The translations under genes were made by a program, and so were the position numbers. The notes beneath the pieces were generated by a model. The model was given only the letters and a program-made list of their open reading frames with translations. It searched no databases and was not told the DNA's origin. A stretch of 27,856 nucleotides of DNA, taken from positions 1 to 27,856 of the forward strand of contig NW_026971217.1 of NCBI RefSeq assembly GCF_963678635.1, given 5' to 3'. Shown in pieces: positions 8,665 to 19,132 of this stretch. How positions within the stretch are numbered: position 1 is the first letter of the stretch; the number at the start of each line of letters is the position of its first letter. Source of the DNA: Symsagittifera roscoffensis (taxonomy: Eukaryota; Xenacoelomorpha; Acoela; Convolutidae).

Positions 8665-9154
8665 CAGGGGCGGTTCTAGGATTTTCTCGAGGGGGGATGT
8701 TCAAACAAATTTCAAAAATTTTGTCGACCTTTTTTCTAAGTCGACCAAATTGATTTTCCGAGCACTGCAAGAACACTATGAAGACCCTATTTTGACCAAA
8801 AAGTTTGCGCCGCTTGCAAACTTTTGAAAAAACAGGTTAAAAAACCGTTTTGGGCACTTGACCTAAATTTGACCAAAAAATTGCAAATTTTCGACGCGGA
8901 CTCCCCTTCAAAACAAGAGCTTATATGGGCGCCAAAAGCGGCTTTAGTAAAATTTTAGGGTTGGTTGGCCTAAAATGGATTTCAAAAAAATATTACCAAA
9001 GGGGATGTCATAAAATATTACCTTAAATAAAATTTTAGGGTTGGTCCTCCTTAAATGGATGTCATAAAATATTACCTTTGGTTGGTGAGGGGGACGAATC
9101 TCTGAAAAAAACGTCCATAAAACACTCCCCCCCCCTCCCCTAAATCCGCCCCTA
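8665..9154 (+). mobile_element. Complete hAT-like non-autonomous element with 8-bp TSD, copy 1
   Basis: The terminal inverted repeats are CAGGGGCGGTTCTAGGA at the start and TAAATCCGCCCCTA at the end (expected final G changed to A). They are flanked by AGGTTAGG at 8657-8664 and TGGTTAGG at 9155-9162, seven of eight matching. CAGGGGCGG termini with 8-bp duplications are typical of hAT elements. At 490 bp it has no transposase. A block reading AAATTTTAGGGTTGGT...AAAATATTACC is duplicated in tandem inside the 3' half (about 8948-9076). Confidence 0.82.
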
Positions 9155-9162
9155 TGGTTAGG

Positions 9163-9697
9163 TGACATAAAGTTTCTTGTGATCAAAAGTAGCACTGTTA
9201 AATTGATTCTAATCCCAGGAAAAAATCATTGCGTTTTGACAGTGGCCATCAAAAAAAAGAGGTAGTTTAGAGAATAATTTTGCGCTAATTGATCCTTAAC
9301 AAGCTTATCAAGTCGATATTTTTTTAAGAAAAACCTTTGAGTCGTATAAGGAAATGATAATACCCTTATTTGCCTCATTTCAGTTGGATCAATTTTTTGC
9401 GCGGGATAATACGTCAATCAAGAATACTTGGTGTTTAAGGAAAAATTTCAAGTTTTTTTCAATTTGAGCTCAGAGAGTCAAAAACTAAAAAAAAAGAAAC
9501 AAACTTTTAAATCATGAAAATTATATTCGTCTGAATACAAAAATCCCGAGCTAAACATTTCGTCATTTTGTTTGCAAAAAGTATAAAATTTTAGTGCTCG
9601 GCGTGCTTTTTTTAAGGCTGTCAACGAAAATTCAACTTTCCTTTTTATACAAACTGTTTAATAATGATCTGATAAGTTTTGACAAGCTTGATATCAA
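9163..9697. other. AT-rich right end of duplication copy 1
   Basis: No gene recognised. A TGCGCGGGATAATACG motif near 9400 resembles the TGCGGGATAATTCGCC motif of foldback arms at 5687 and 26188, so a worn fragment of that family may be present. The segment ends exactly at the junction with copy 2. Confidence 0.5.
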
Positions 9698-10166
9698 GCA
9701 GAACCGCCTATGGAATGAGAAAAATGGACAGCCATGATGGAGATGGCCGTCCTGGCTAAAGACGGTTTTGAGGTGCGCACTCTGCTGCGTGTAAAACCAC
9801 TCGTCATACAACCAAGGGAACCAATTTATGAACTGGAAATTACCGGTGAAACCAAGGCGAAAAAACGGAACCCAGACATACGAAACCAAGAGAAAAAAGA
9901 GTTCGTGAACGAGGACCTTTTTGCAACAATTTCTCTTGGGACGAAGCAGATGCAAAGGTGAGAAATTCTATCTTCTTATGTTTAGGGGCAGAAAGTCAAA
10001 GCCAGCTACAACAAAAACGCCTGGATTCGAGATACATACAATATCAACTAATGAGTTGTCACTAGGAGGATAATTGCTTTCGAAAGATACAATTTCATCT
10101 GCCGGAAACAACGGAAGATTAATAAATCCTTAACACAATTCCATGCTGATTTTGGCTCTATTGTAA
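9698..10166 (+). pseudogene. Broken gag, 5'-truncated, copy 2
   Basis: Same broken reading as 1632-2100: EPPME-stop-EKW, AVLAKDGFEVRTLL, EITGETKAKKRN, then the frameshifted CLGAESQSQLQQKR and FERYNFICRKQ blocks. One Leu to Gln change distinguishes it (CTA to CAA at about 9810). The start codon region is missing because the duplication begins inside gag. Confidence 0.8.
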
Positions 10167-10184
10167 GAACGGTAAAGCCTTTTT

Positions 10185-10956
10185 GTGAAAACGGTAAAGA
10201 GGGATCAAACAGTAAAACTAGCATTGAACTCGAAAAAGATAAATAAATTTATCCACGAGAACAAATACCAAATGCCCAATATTGAATTACTACTTGACAA
10301 CATTGCGCTAACCCTAAAAACGAAAGAAAACGAACCGACGTTATTCTCAACACTCGACCATAGATACGCATAGTCACAAATCCCACTGGACTGTGGGACC
10401 AGAAAACAATGTAATTTCAGTCTAATCGGAGAACGTAACACTGGAACCTACCAATTCCAAACGGAATTTTATGGTCTCATGGATATGCCTGCCGAATTCC
10501 AAAACGCAATAAACCTTACATTAACCAATTGCGAAAACACATTCGCTTATTTAGATGATATCCAAATAGTTACTAAGGGTTCGAAAGAAGACAACAAAAA
10601 TAACATTTAAACAACGAAAACTTGGCAATTTCAATAGAAAAAGCAAATTAGCTTGCAAACAGAAAAAGCAATTAGCACCGAATGGCTTGGATACCATATT
10701 AAAAGCGAGGGTAGAAAGCTATTGAATCGGAAAACCGCCGCAATAGCTAAACTCACACCCCCTAAAAGTTTCAAGCAGCTAAAAAAATTTATGGGTTAAA
10801 TACATCATCTTACGAGGTATTTACCAAAGTTAGCGAAAATGGCTTCATCACTTAAACCATTATTTAAAAAAACACGGATAAACCAAGTGCCTCAAGAGAA
10901 ACACAAGCCGCGGTCAAGGTGGTCGACCACGTATCACCGACCGACAATCCGATAAA
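10185..10956 (+). pseudogene. Broken reverse transcriptase (pol), copy 2
   Basis: Matches 2119-2890 with the same TAG at 10371-10373, TAA at 10608-10610 and TAA at 10797-10799. YLDD is at 10548-10559. A few substitutions distinguish it from copy 1, for example His to Asn in LALHSKK and Arg to Leu near GTRKQCNFS. Confidence 0.88.
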
Positions 10957-11206
10957 CGAAGCGATAACGATAAATGAAAAGAACTTTGACTTTGCGAAAG
11001 GATCCAGTACACCGGTGATCACCGAACAGGCTAACACTATCGAAGAACATAAAGAGCAAGGAGATGAGGAAGATGTGAACGATGAACCAATCATTAGCAC
11101 CAGAAACGGAAATGACAGAACGGATCAAATATCCGAAGAAATACAGGAGCGCAAAAGGAAGTTGATGAATCAAAAAAACCAAAAGGGACGCAAAAACTCT
11201 TAACAA
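10896..11206 (+). pseudogene. C-terminal tail of gypsy pol, probable remnant, copy 2
   Basis: Same open stretch as 2830-3140. Differences include Val to Ile in SEEVQERK and Thr to Asn in NQKTQKG. Assignment as a Pol tail is inference from its position before the LTR. Confidence 0.45.
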
Positions 11207-11269
11207 AACTCAACAAGTCCCACAGGGACTAAGAACTCCAACCATTTCATTTTTGGTCAGAAGCGAAAA

Positions 11270-11619
11270 TGTTCTCCGGCAAGATTGGCATCATGATAGT
11301 GAAATACATATTTACATATTTAAAACTCTTCATATAATTTATATTACAGGTCAGAAAACACACAATAGCAACTAATGAGTATGGGCTCGTGTGCAGGTGG
11401 TCGGATTGGAGGGAAAAAGCCAGATGATTTAAAGCTAATTCCGAAATGCAGCGCTCCGACCAGTCCGTACGACTAAGAGCACGGTGTGTGCAGGGTTGAG
11501 AAAACAGATTATACTCACACCCCGAGAAGTTTCACTTAAACTTCTATTTTCTTATTGAGTTACCACTTTATCCGCCAATCCGTACAGATTCAGTAAAGAT
11601 CATAATGCACGGTATGACA
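11270..11619 (+). repeat. 3' LTR of gypsy element, copy 2
   Basis: Duplicate of 3204-3553, including the about 100-bp middle block absent from the only 5' LTR. AACGC follows at 11620-11624. Confidence 0.85.
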
Positions 11620-11624
11620 AACGC

Positions 11625-12480
11625 CTTTCTATTTTATTTGTTTTGGTCTGGTTGGATCAATAATTTTATCAAAAAAAATGTCATAATTTCAACCCCGTAT
11701 CCCCAGAATTGGCACTGAAAACGTCAAAAGCGTAAGAATTGTCAAAAATCAAAACTGATCTTGTTTTGAGCTCCGAAATACCTCGCGGTGGGCCATCCGA
11801 GCATTGTTCTACGATACATCTTTCAGAAAAAAGTCGTGCGAACCCAGCCCTTTTGAACTTAACATTAAATTTTCAAAACACTCCGTCTTTCTTTATTTTT
11901 ATTTTATTTTTTGTAAAATTGACTAGATAAAAAAGTCAAATAACTGCGAGAAGATCTATAAAAAATACTGATCTTCAATACTAAAACTTTTCCAGTAACT
12001 CTGTAGGATCTCGATCTTTTGAGACCTAAGAAATAAGAGCAAGATACAGATCATTGTTGGACTAACAAGTTTCACGAGCCCATCCGGCCGACAGTAGATA
12101 GCGTGACAAACAGACGGTGTACTCTATCTAAAATTAGTCTATGAGATCTACTCTTCGTGGATAGCTGGTCACTGATCAAGGCCTGAGACAGCTATGATAA
12201 CAGTTTGCATAGCAAAACGTCTAAGTTTTTGTTTATTTGACTGGAAAGCTACAGACTGCTGAATTAAGACCCGTTGAGAGCTTTAATTTTTCAAAAAAAA
12301 ATGCAAACACCAGCTCCGAGTAAAAGATAGTTGGTTCTTCCCCCCTCCACTTTATGGTTTAACAAAGATTTGCCAAAACCAAGTGTGAAGCCTAAATAAT
12401 TTTATCATGGCTTAATTTATCTATATGTCAATTTTCATAACAATCGACCAGTGCTAACAATCATTTTATTTAGAAAAAAT
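11625..12480. other. No gene recognised, copy 2
   Basis: Equivalent of 3559-4414. The few differences are single bases, for example GTACCCTA to GTACTCTA near 12120. Confidence 0.5.
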
Positions 12481-12620
12481 TGCAGGTGGTCGGATTGGAG
12501 GGAAAAAAGTCAGATGATTTAAAGCTAATTCCGAAATGCAGTGCTGTTTTAGAGTTTGTTCCTTCCTGATCATGGCTAGTTATTGCGACTGATAACAACC
12601 TGAAACTGTGATGACTACTA

Positions 12621-12859
12621 TCACTGCGACGTCAACCCGGGATCATAGTTAGAGCAAACCTTGTTAACAGCAGCGTCCCTCAACTCCGTGAAATAATTTT
12701 GCGCATGTTCCAACAGGTCACGTGGTCTACTGCGCATCACGCTGAGAGAGAAGTTGACCAGCAAGTCCTTCAGTCCCGCCGGTACATCCTCCCCCTCTGC
12801 TCCTCCCCCACCCCCTCCAACTATCGCCTCGATCCTCTCTTGGAGTCCCAATTTAAAGC
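12621..12859 (-). CDS. Exon encoding an RII-alpha type dimerization/docking (R2D2) domain, copy 2
   Basis: Second copy of the exon at 4555-4793. The domain core (VPAGLKDLLVNFSLSVMRS, RPRDLLEHAQNYFTELRDA) is unchanged and has no stop. The single amino-acid change seen is Arg to Gly just before the domain (AERED to AEGED). The TTTAG acceptor and the terminating TGA are retained. The exon is therefore equally intact in both copies. If the parent gene continues outside the duplication, this arrangement would be a tandem exon repeat within one gene. Confidence 0.8.
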
Positions 12860-13117
12860 CTAAACGGAAGTTTTGAAGAACTACATTAATTAATTACAAC
12901 AATAAAATAAGACAATGGTATCAAAATGCAACCATATGCAACTTTACAACCATGCTAAATCGTGTTTGTTTTTCAAGTGCATTTTGAATTATCTTAAGAA
13001 CTTTTTTAACCATCGACTAAGGAAGTTTTTTGCAGTTGTTATTTAAAAAATAAAGTACATTATTGACCATGGCTCATTATTTTATTTTAAAAGTGTAAAA
13101 TTGAAGCTCAAAATTAC

Positions 13118-13273
13118 CTGTTGTATTATCTGCCTCATTTGTCGTCGGTAACTTATTGTCTTGATCAGACTGATTGTTTTCGTCTTTGTTTGAAGCGCTT
13201 GAAGACTGCATAAATGCACTGTCAATTTCAGAATCCATCTCACATTCAACTTCTCTAATGCTTTCGCCGACTT
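13118..13273 (-). CDS. Upstream linker exon of the R2D2-domain gene, copy 2
   Basis: Second copy of 5052-5207, with acceptor TTTGTTTCAG, donor CAG|GTAATT and phase unchanged. One substitution changes Thr to Ile in EMDSETDS (EMDSEIDS here). Open throughout. Confidence 0.6.
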
Positions 13274-13526
13274 CTGAAACAAATGAACAAGGTTCCGATT
13301 GGAAGGCTGCCGATTCGAGACCCGCCAGGATTCTTCTATTTCAACAAAAAAGCTCCCCATTTCTTTGAAATTAGCCAGAAATAGTTTTCCGGTAATATCA
13401 TCCTAGCAAACAAAATTAGAGAATGGTCAACAAAATTTTCTAGACAGTGTTTTTTTTCTAAATTTTGTCATTTTTTCAGAGGATTTGGGGCTAATTTAAG
13501 CTTTCAGAATTAGTCATTAACAAATG

Positions 13527-14046
13527 AACAAGACTGCTCATATATCAAGGTTGCCCTTTAACTGGCAGCCTTGATATATGAGCAGTCTTGTTTAACTGCC
13601 CTTTAACTGCCCTTTAACCCATATCGAATAGTTTTTGGAGAAAAGAAAGTATTGAAAAACTATAAATTTTGTACTAAATCAAAGATCAAATGTTAAAATT
13701 AATACGACCAATTAGCTAGCCTGTTTTCAATTTAGAACAATTTTGTTGTGCGGGATAATTTGCCACACTTAAATATTTCGCATATTGTTTTCAAGTTTAC
13801 AAATAAAAATTTTCAAAGTGCGCATAAAATAGTCCAGAGCATGACCGAATTGGCAATTTTCAAAATCCCAAAATTTTTTTAAAAAATTATCCTATTAAAC
13901 CTGATTTTGGAGATTCAATATCTTCAATGGAGCCGAATAAATTTTTTGTCAAAAGCTATTATTTCGACTGAAAATTGACTATACATAAAACCATATCCCA
14001 AGCACAACTATTCCGTCTTCTTCGAAAGTTGAAATAATTGTAAGTG
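13527..14046 (+). mobile_element. Hairpin terminus plus single foldback arm, copy 2
   Basis: Duplicate of 5461-5980. The 24-bp hairpin (13527-13550 with 13569-13592) is still perfect. The arm carries a small cluster of changes near 13760-13785 (TTCGCC to TTTGCC, ATAACG to ATATTG). Confidence 0.75.
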
Positions 14047-14324
14047 ATCCGTTTTCTGACTGAATTCTGTCAACCGCGAAAATTGAATCAACAGCTCTAC
14101 GCTCTACTCTGGTAAGAAATATGAGAACATTAAGACTTTTCTCAAAACTGAATTAAACTTCCAGGACTATTAAACAGTTATACAGCTCGAATTATGTGGA
14201 AAATTACACTTTTATAGTATGTCATTTGATTATACTTGAGATTTATTTGTTGTAGGATTAGGATTCTAATATTTTCCCGGCAATCTAATCATGTACAATT
14301 CAGATCATGCGATTCAGATCATGT

Positions 14325-15178
14325 ACAACTTGTTTCAGAGAGATGAAATAAGTAAAACACAATTTAGCTCACGATGAATTTCCCTACGAAAATTTTTTTT
14401 CGGGAAAACCTGCCCAAGATATAGCCATTTTGTGCCAATGAGTCAAATATTTATATCAACAACATGTTCACACGTTTTTTTGCGGCTTATCGGATTTTCG
14501 AAGAGTTTTGCGCTGAACAAGCTACTATAAAGTTGAATTAAAACAGCAAGATAACGTGAACTAAAAAGATAATTTTGATAATTTTAAACCTGTTTTTCTA
14601 AGATTCAGTTGTAATTGGCCAAAATCTGAGTTTTACCAGTTCTTTTATCGTGCAATTTTCATTGCAAGATTTCGAACCAAAATTACACCCTTAAAATGGC
14701 TCTTTTCATTTTGTTCAAGTTTGCGGAGGTACACAAGGTAAATTGAAGTTATTCTTATATCAAATGACCCTGGGTACTTACTCAATTTTGAACAAATTGA
14801 AATGACCTGTTTTAAGGGTGTAGTTTTGGCTCGAAATCTTGCAATAAAAATTGCAACATAAAAAAGCTGGTGAAATTCCAAGCAATTCTTGTCTTGATAG
14901 TTTTTGGCCAAATACTACTGATGAGATAAGCGAGCTCAAAAATATCAAAAACATCTACTTAGTTTATTTTATCCGGTTGTTTTACTTCAGCACTATAGCA
15001 GCATGTTCAGCAAAAAATTCCTTGAAAAACGCAAAAAAAACGTGTGAATATTCGACTCATTGGCACAAAATGGCTATTTCTTGGGCAGTTTTTTCTGAAA
15101 AATGTTTTTTTTTCGTAGAGGAATTCTTCGTGAAACTAATTTGTGTATTACATATTACATCTATCTGAAACACCCTGT
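14325..15178. mobile_element. Foldback/MITE-like element with ACACCCTGT end, copy 2
   Basis: Duplicate of 6259-7130, shorter by 18 bp. A 17-bp deletion between two AATAT repeats in the right arm (near 15050) and one missing A account for the difference. Confidence 0.85.
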
Positions 15179-15969
15179 GGATGATATGGTCTTTGCATAG
15201 CCAGAGTTTTTCCTTACTGTATTGTTAAAAGCACTCGCGGATAACAATACCAATCAGTTCAAGTGAAAAAATTCCAACTATTGCCAGTCCGGGTTGACCA
15301 AAATTTTGTATCGCACCTTTTTTATATATGAAAAAAAACTTCTTAACATACAGATCCATATGTCCAGCAATTTGTATCCTATATCTATGACAACCATTTT
15401 TCCATATATGAAAATTGTAAGACAAGCATTTTTCCATAAACCAAAAAAAAACTTTTTTACTGTTTTTTTCTTTAAATTCTGAAAACTTTTGGGTTATGTT
15501 TGTAACCGAATACAAGTCATAAAAGGTTGAACGGAAATGACTTGAATTATTTAAGAGTTTTCCTACACAAATGATATAATTCAAGTAATATTTTTATTCG
15601 GCGGACTCCACAACAAGGCCTTTTAGCGACAATTTGTTATAATGCGCTGCATTTTTCGAACATTAAGCTTGTTTTTTGGTATACCAAAAAAACTTTTAAA
15701 AACACGTTATACACACAAAAAAATTAATTTTTGAATGCAAATTTCTAATTTTTGCATGGAAAAAGTTTGTTTGAGTAAAAATTCCTTATTAACAGAAAAC
15801 TTTATTATTAGCTTTTTTAAAAGTTCCTTTTTTATATATGACGATACACCAATTTATATGCTAAAACAAGCAAAAAATATCTGCAAAAATTTGATGGCTC
15901 CATTTTGGCAAAATGTATGAAAATTGTATGATTAGTATTTTTTGTAGACTTAGTGTATGGAATTGTATT
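15179..15969. other. AT-rich region, no gene recognised, copy 2
   Basis: Equivalent of 7131-7921, nearly identical. No coding sequence supported. Confidence 0.5.
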
Positions 15970-16332
15970 CAGGGGCGAATCTAGGATTTCACGAGGGGGG
16001 GGGCAGATTTTCATTTAAAAAAACCGAAAAATTTGCCGGCATTTTTTTTCTGTAGGTCTTGCTAATTGGTTCTCTGAGCTATCCCAAAGCAAAAAAGACC
16101 CTGTTTAGGCCAAATTTTCTGCGCCTTAAGCACAATTTTGAAAAACAGGCCAAAAAAGGCATTTTTAGGCACTTTTTGGAAAACTTTTACCAGAAAATCG
16201 CGTTTTTTAGGCGCTCGCTTCCCCCTCAAAACTAGTAAATATTGGCGCCGTATGCGCCGTTAGGAAAACTTTAGGGTCAGCCAGCTAAAAATGAATATCT
16301 TAAAGTAGTACAAAGGGGGGACCTAAGTCAAA
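15970..16332 (+). mobile_element. hAT-like non-autonomous element, 3' truncated, copy 2
   Basis: Duplicate of 7922-8285. The G-run after CACGA is one base shorter than in copy 1. Confidence 0.75.
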
Positions 16333-16711
16333 TGGTGATTTTATGACAAGCATTTTCTGTCTATGAAGGACAAATATTTGCAGCCCAAATATTTCGGCCC
16401 TGAAAGACAAGTATTTGCAAGATGTCTGGAAATCATGACTAAAAACGATTGGATGTTTCAAATGAGTGTCAATAGTTTTCCGAGTGAATGCAGATGTCTA
16501 GATGATTCCGATTATTAATAACAAATTGCGAAGCAAATAGTTTTATGAAGATGTGTGAGCAATCATCAAGTCAGACTCAGACAAGTGAAAGAAGAAATAA
16601 CATATGGAGTCAAACTGAGACGAAAGATGGATTCGACCATGAAGCGAGATTTACTAGAAACATATAACATGGGAGATTTGAGATAGCCAGTATGTGATAG
16701 ATTAGGTTAGG

Positions 16712-17202
16712 CAGGGGCGGTTCTAGGATTTTCTCGAGGGGGGATGTTCAAACAAATTTCAAAAATTTTGTCGACCTTTTTTCTAAGTCGACCAAATTGA
16801 TTTTCCGAGCACTGCAAGAACACTATGAAGACCCTATTTTGACCAAAAAGTTTGCGCCGCTTGCAAACTTTTGAAAAAACAGGTTAAAAAACCGTTTTGG
16901 GCACTTGACCTAAATTTGACCAAAAAATTGCAAATTTTCGACGCGGACTCCCCTTCAAAACAAGAGCTTATATGGGCGCCAAAAGCGGCTTTAGTAAAAT
17001 TTTAGGGTTGGTTGGCCTAAAATGGATTTCAAAAAAATATTACCAAAGGGGATGTCATAAAATATTACCTTAAATAAAACTTTAGGGTTGGTCCTCCTTA
17101 AATGGATGTCATAAAATATTACCTTTGGTTGGTGAGGGGGACGAATCTCTGAAAAAAACGTCCATAAAACACTCCCCCCCCCCTCCCCTAAATCCGCCCC
17201 TA
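16712..17202 (+). mobile_element. Complete hAT-like non-autonomous element with TSD, copy 2
   Basis: Duplicate of 8665-9154 with the same AGGTTAGG / TGGTTAGG flanks (16704-16711 and 17203-17210). The C-run near the 3' end is one base longer. Confidence 0.82.
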
Positions 17203-17210
17203 TGGTTAGG

Positions 17211-17780
17211 TGACATAAAGTTTCTTGTGATCAAAAGTAGCACTGTTAAATTGATTCTAATCCCAGGAAAAAATCATTGCGTTTTGACAGTGGCCATCAA
17301 AAAAAAGAGGTAGTTTAGAGAATAATTTTGCGCTAATTGATCCTTAACAAGCTTATCAAGTCGATATTTTTTTAAGAAAAACCTTTGAGTCGTATAAGGA
17401 AATGATAATACCCTTATTTGCCTCATTTCAGTTGGATCAATTTTTTGCGCGGGATAATACGTCAATCAAGAATACTTGGTGTTTAAGGAAAAATTTCAAG
17501 TTTTTTTCAATTTGAGCTCAGAGAGTCAAAAACAAGTTTTTTTCAATTTGAGCTCAGAGAGTCAAAAACTAAAAAAAAAGAAACAAACTTTTAAATCATG
17601 AAAATTATATACGTCTGAATACAAAAATCCCGAGCTAAACATTTCGTCATTTTGTTTGCAAAAAGTATAAAATTTTAGTGCTCGGCGTGCTTTTTTTAGG
17701 CTGTCAACAAAAATTTAACTTGCCTTTTTATACAAACTGTTTGATAATCATCTGATAAGTTTTGACAAGGTTGATATCAA
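17211..17780. other. AT-rich right end of duplication copy 2, with 36-bp tandem doubling
   Basis: Equivalent of 9163-9697. A 36-bp unit (CAAG, seven T, CAATTTGAGCTCAGAG...) occurs twice at 17497-17532 and 17533-17568, but once in copy 1. No gene. Confidence 0.8.
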
Positions 17781-18514
17781 CTTCAGAAAAATGTTTGTTC
17801 AAACCCTTTGAAAAATGGGGAGCTTTGTATTCGGGTATAAATTTTTTTGTTCTTTCTTTGTTTTTCACGCAAAATCAGGTACCATAAAAAATCCTTGAAA
17901 TGGGTCGAGTAATTTGTCATATTGAAGCCCTTTTAGTCGTAATAGTTCGAAATAACTTCTCCCAGTGTTGAAAAAAACTAGTTTGAAGTTTTTGGTCTAA
18001 CTTCGAGCAAATAAAGCAAGTGAGCAGGCTTTAAGTAGTTTTATATGCTTACTTTGAGCCGTGAAAATTTAATTTTAGTCAATTAAAATTATTTTTTTTG
18101 GATTTTTTCAGCGCAAATTTTTGAATCAGAAATTTCAAAAATTCAAAAAAAAAAATCTGCGAAAAAGAAACTATTTTAACAAATTTTAAAAACTTTTTCT
18201 TGTATGTTTAAGACTATGGTCGGAACATTCTGTATTATTTGAACAACCGGCGGTCTTTGTTTTAGATGCGATTGTTTTTTGTAAATTTACTGTACTTAAA
18301 AAAATTAGGATAATTAATGCGCGATATAAGGTGTTTTCAATACTTCTTTTTTATGAATCCTCTCTGATTTCACAAAATTATGGGTAATTGAAATTATTTG
18401 ATTTTGCAGAAGGCAGCGAACAGTTTGATGATTTTTTATTGAATTGGACGGTTTTTTGTTCACTCATGTTTTGGCAATTCAATGAGTTTTCAAAATTTTC
18501 TAATTAATTTTCAA
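17781..18514. other. No gene recognised
   Basis: Single-copy AT-rich DNA right of the duplication. AATTAATGCGCGATATAA near 18312 resembles the CpG core of the 1.17-kb foldback arms but extends no further. Confidence 0.5.
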
Positions 18515-18855
18515 TGCATTTTGTGGTGAACAAGTTTTTATCGGGGCGGATTTAAAACAACCGGATAAAAAAATGCACTCGCTTTTTTTCTAAATTTGGT
18601 GTTTTTGGCCTAAAAATGATGAGGACGAGGACGAAACTTGCTTTAAATTTCACCAGCTTTTTGGTCTGAGAAGTTTCGAATCAAAAACACGCCTCTAAAA
18701 TGGGTCGTTGCATTTGGTTCAAAACTAAGGAGTTAAATAAGGTCAACTGATGTAAGAACAATTTTGACCCTACGTACTGCAAAATAATCACTTCAATAAC
18801 CCTAATATTTGTGAAATGAGAGAAGATTCAAAAAAAAAGTTTTCAAACACCCTGT
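18515..18855 (+). mobile_element. Truncated relative of the 872-bp foldback element
   Basis: Shared blocks with 6259-7130, allowing for either arm, are GGTGAACAAG, TAAAACAACCGGATAAA, TTGGCC-AAAA, AAATTTCACCAGCTTTTT, TTTCGAA-CAAAA-ACGCC and AAAATGG. Further blocks are GTTCAAAACT, AAGGT-AA-TGA and TTGACCCT-CGTACT. It ends AAACACCCTGT at 18855. Only one arm plus the centre is present, and most of the second arm is gone. Confidence 0.7.
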
Positions 18856-19084
18856 ATTTTAAGATGAGGCGGTGATATAATCAAACGGAAAACATGCTTG
18901 AAGTTGGCTTGACACAACGTATTTGGACTTAATAAAACGTTACTAGACGGTAAGCTTCTCACTTTGCACTTAACATAGCAAAGTGCGGGGTATTTTCAAA
19001 AAAAGCTATTAAAACGTGCAATTTTTTTTTGATATTTTGTCATTTTTGAAGAAATATATTCGAGTTTAATTTCTAGATTATAAA

Positions 19085-19132
19085 ATGTTAATGGATCACT
19101 CAGGGCTTCGCCCCGATACAAGCAGTCTTGTT
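19085..19132 (-). repeat. Solo terminus of the AACAAGACTG foldback family
   Basis: CTCAGGGCTTCGCCCCGATAC followed by AAGCAGTCTTGTT (split here) matches the right end of the element at 23185-23230, ending at 19132. The interior to the left does not align with the long arms, so it is an isolated or truncated end. Confidence 0.7.

Larger units (their letters stand above)
1632..9697 (+). repeat. Tandem segmental duplication, copy 1 (8066 bp)
   Basis: This block is repeated immediately downstream in the same orientation at 9698-17780. Positions correspond with an offset of 8066 up to about 15035, then 8047-8048 after small deletions in copy 2, then 8083-8084 near the right end. The left edge is exact: GCAGAACCG is shared from 1632 and 9698, while the preceding bases differ. 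The right edge is exact: GATATCAA is shared up to 9697 and 17780, after which copy 1 runs straight into copy 2. No homology longer than about one base is visible at the junction. The left breakpoint cuts the gag remnant of a retrotransposon, and the right breakpoint lies in unassigned AT-rich DNA. It may be a genuine recent duplication or two haplotypes wrongly joined in an assembly. Confidence 0.97.
9698..11619 (+). mobile_element. Decayed gypsy element lacking its 5' LTR, copy 2
   Basis: Duplicate of 1632-3553. It begins inside gag at the duplication junction, so it has no 5' LTR or left target-site duplication. The 3' LTR is 11270-11619, followed by AACGC at 11620-11624. All in-frame stops seen in the copy 1 RT are also present, which places the decay before the duplication. 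Confidence 0.9.
9698..17780 (+). repeat. Tandem segmental duplication, copy 2 (8083 bp)
   Basis: Direct copy of 1632-9697 with the same order of exons and transposons. Differences seen by eye include about 25-35 substitutions. There is also a 17-bp deletion near 15050 and loss of one A in the adjoining A-run. The G and C homopolymer runs near 15999 and 17175 have changed length. A 36-bp unit is doubled at 17497-17568. Because the 5' LTR lies outside the unit, this copy has only the 3' LTR of the gypsy element. Confidence 0.97.

Noticed and set aside
18541-18556. GGGGCGGATTTAAAA as a hAT-like terminus
   Set aside because: The surrounding sequence aligns with the second foldback family, so the resemblance is incidental.
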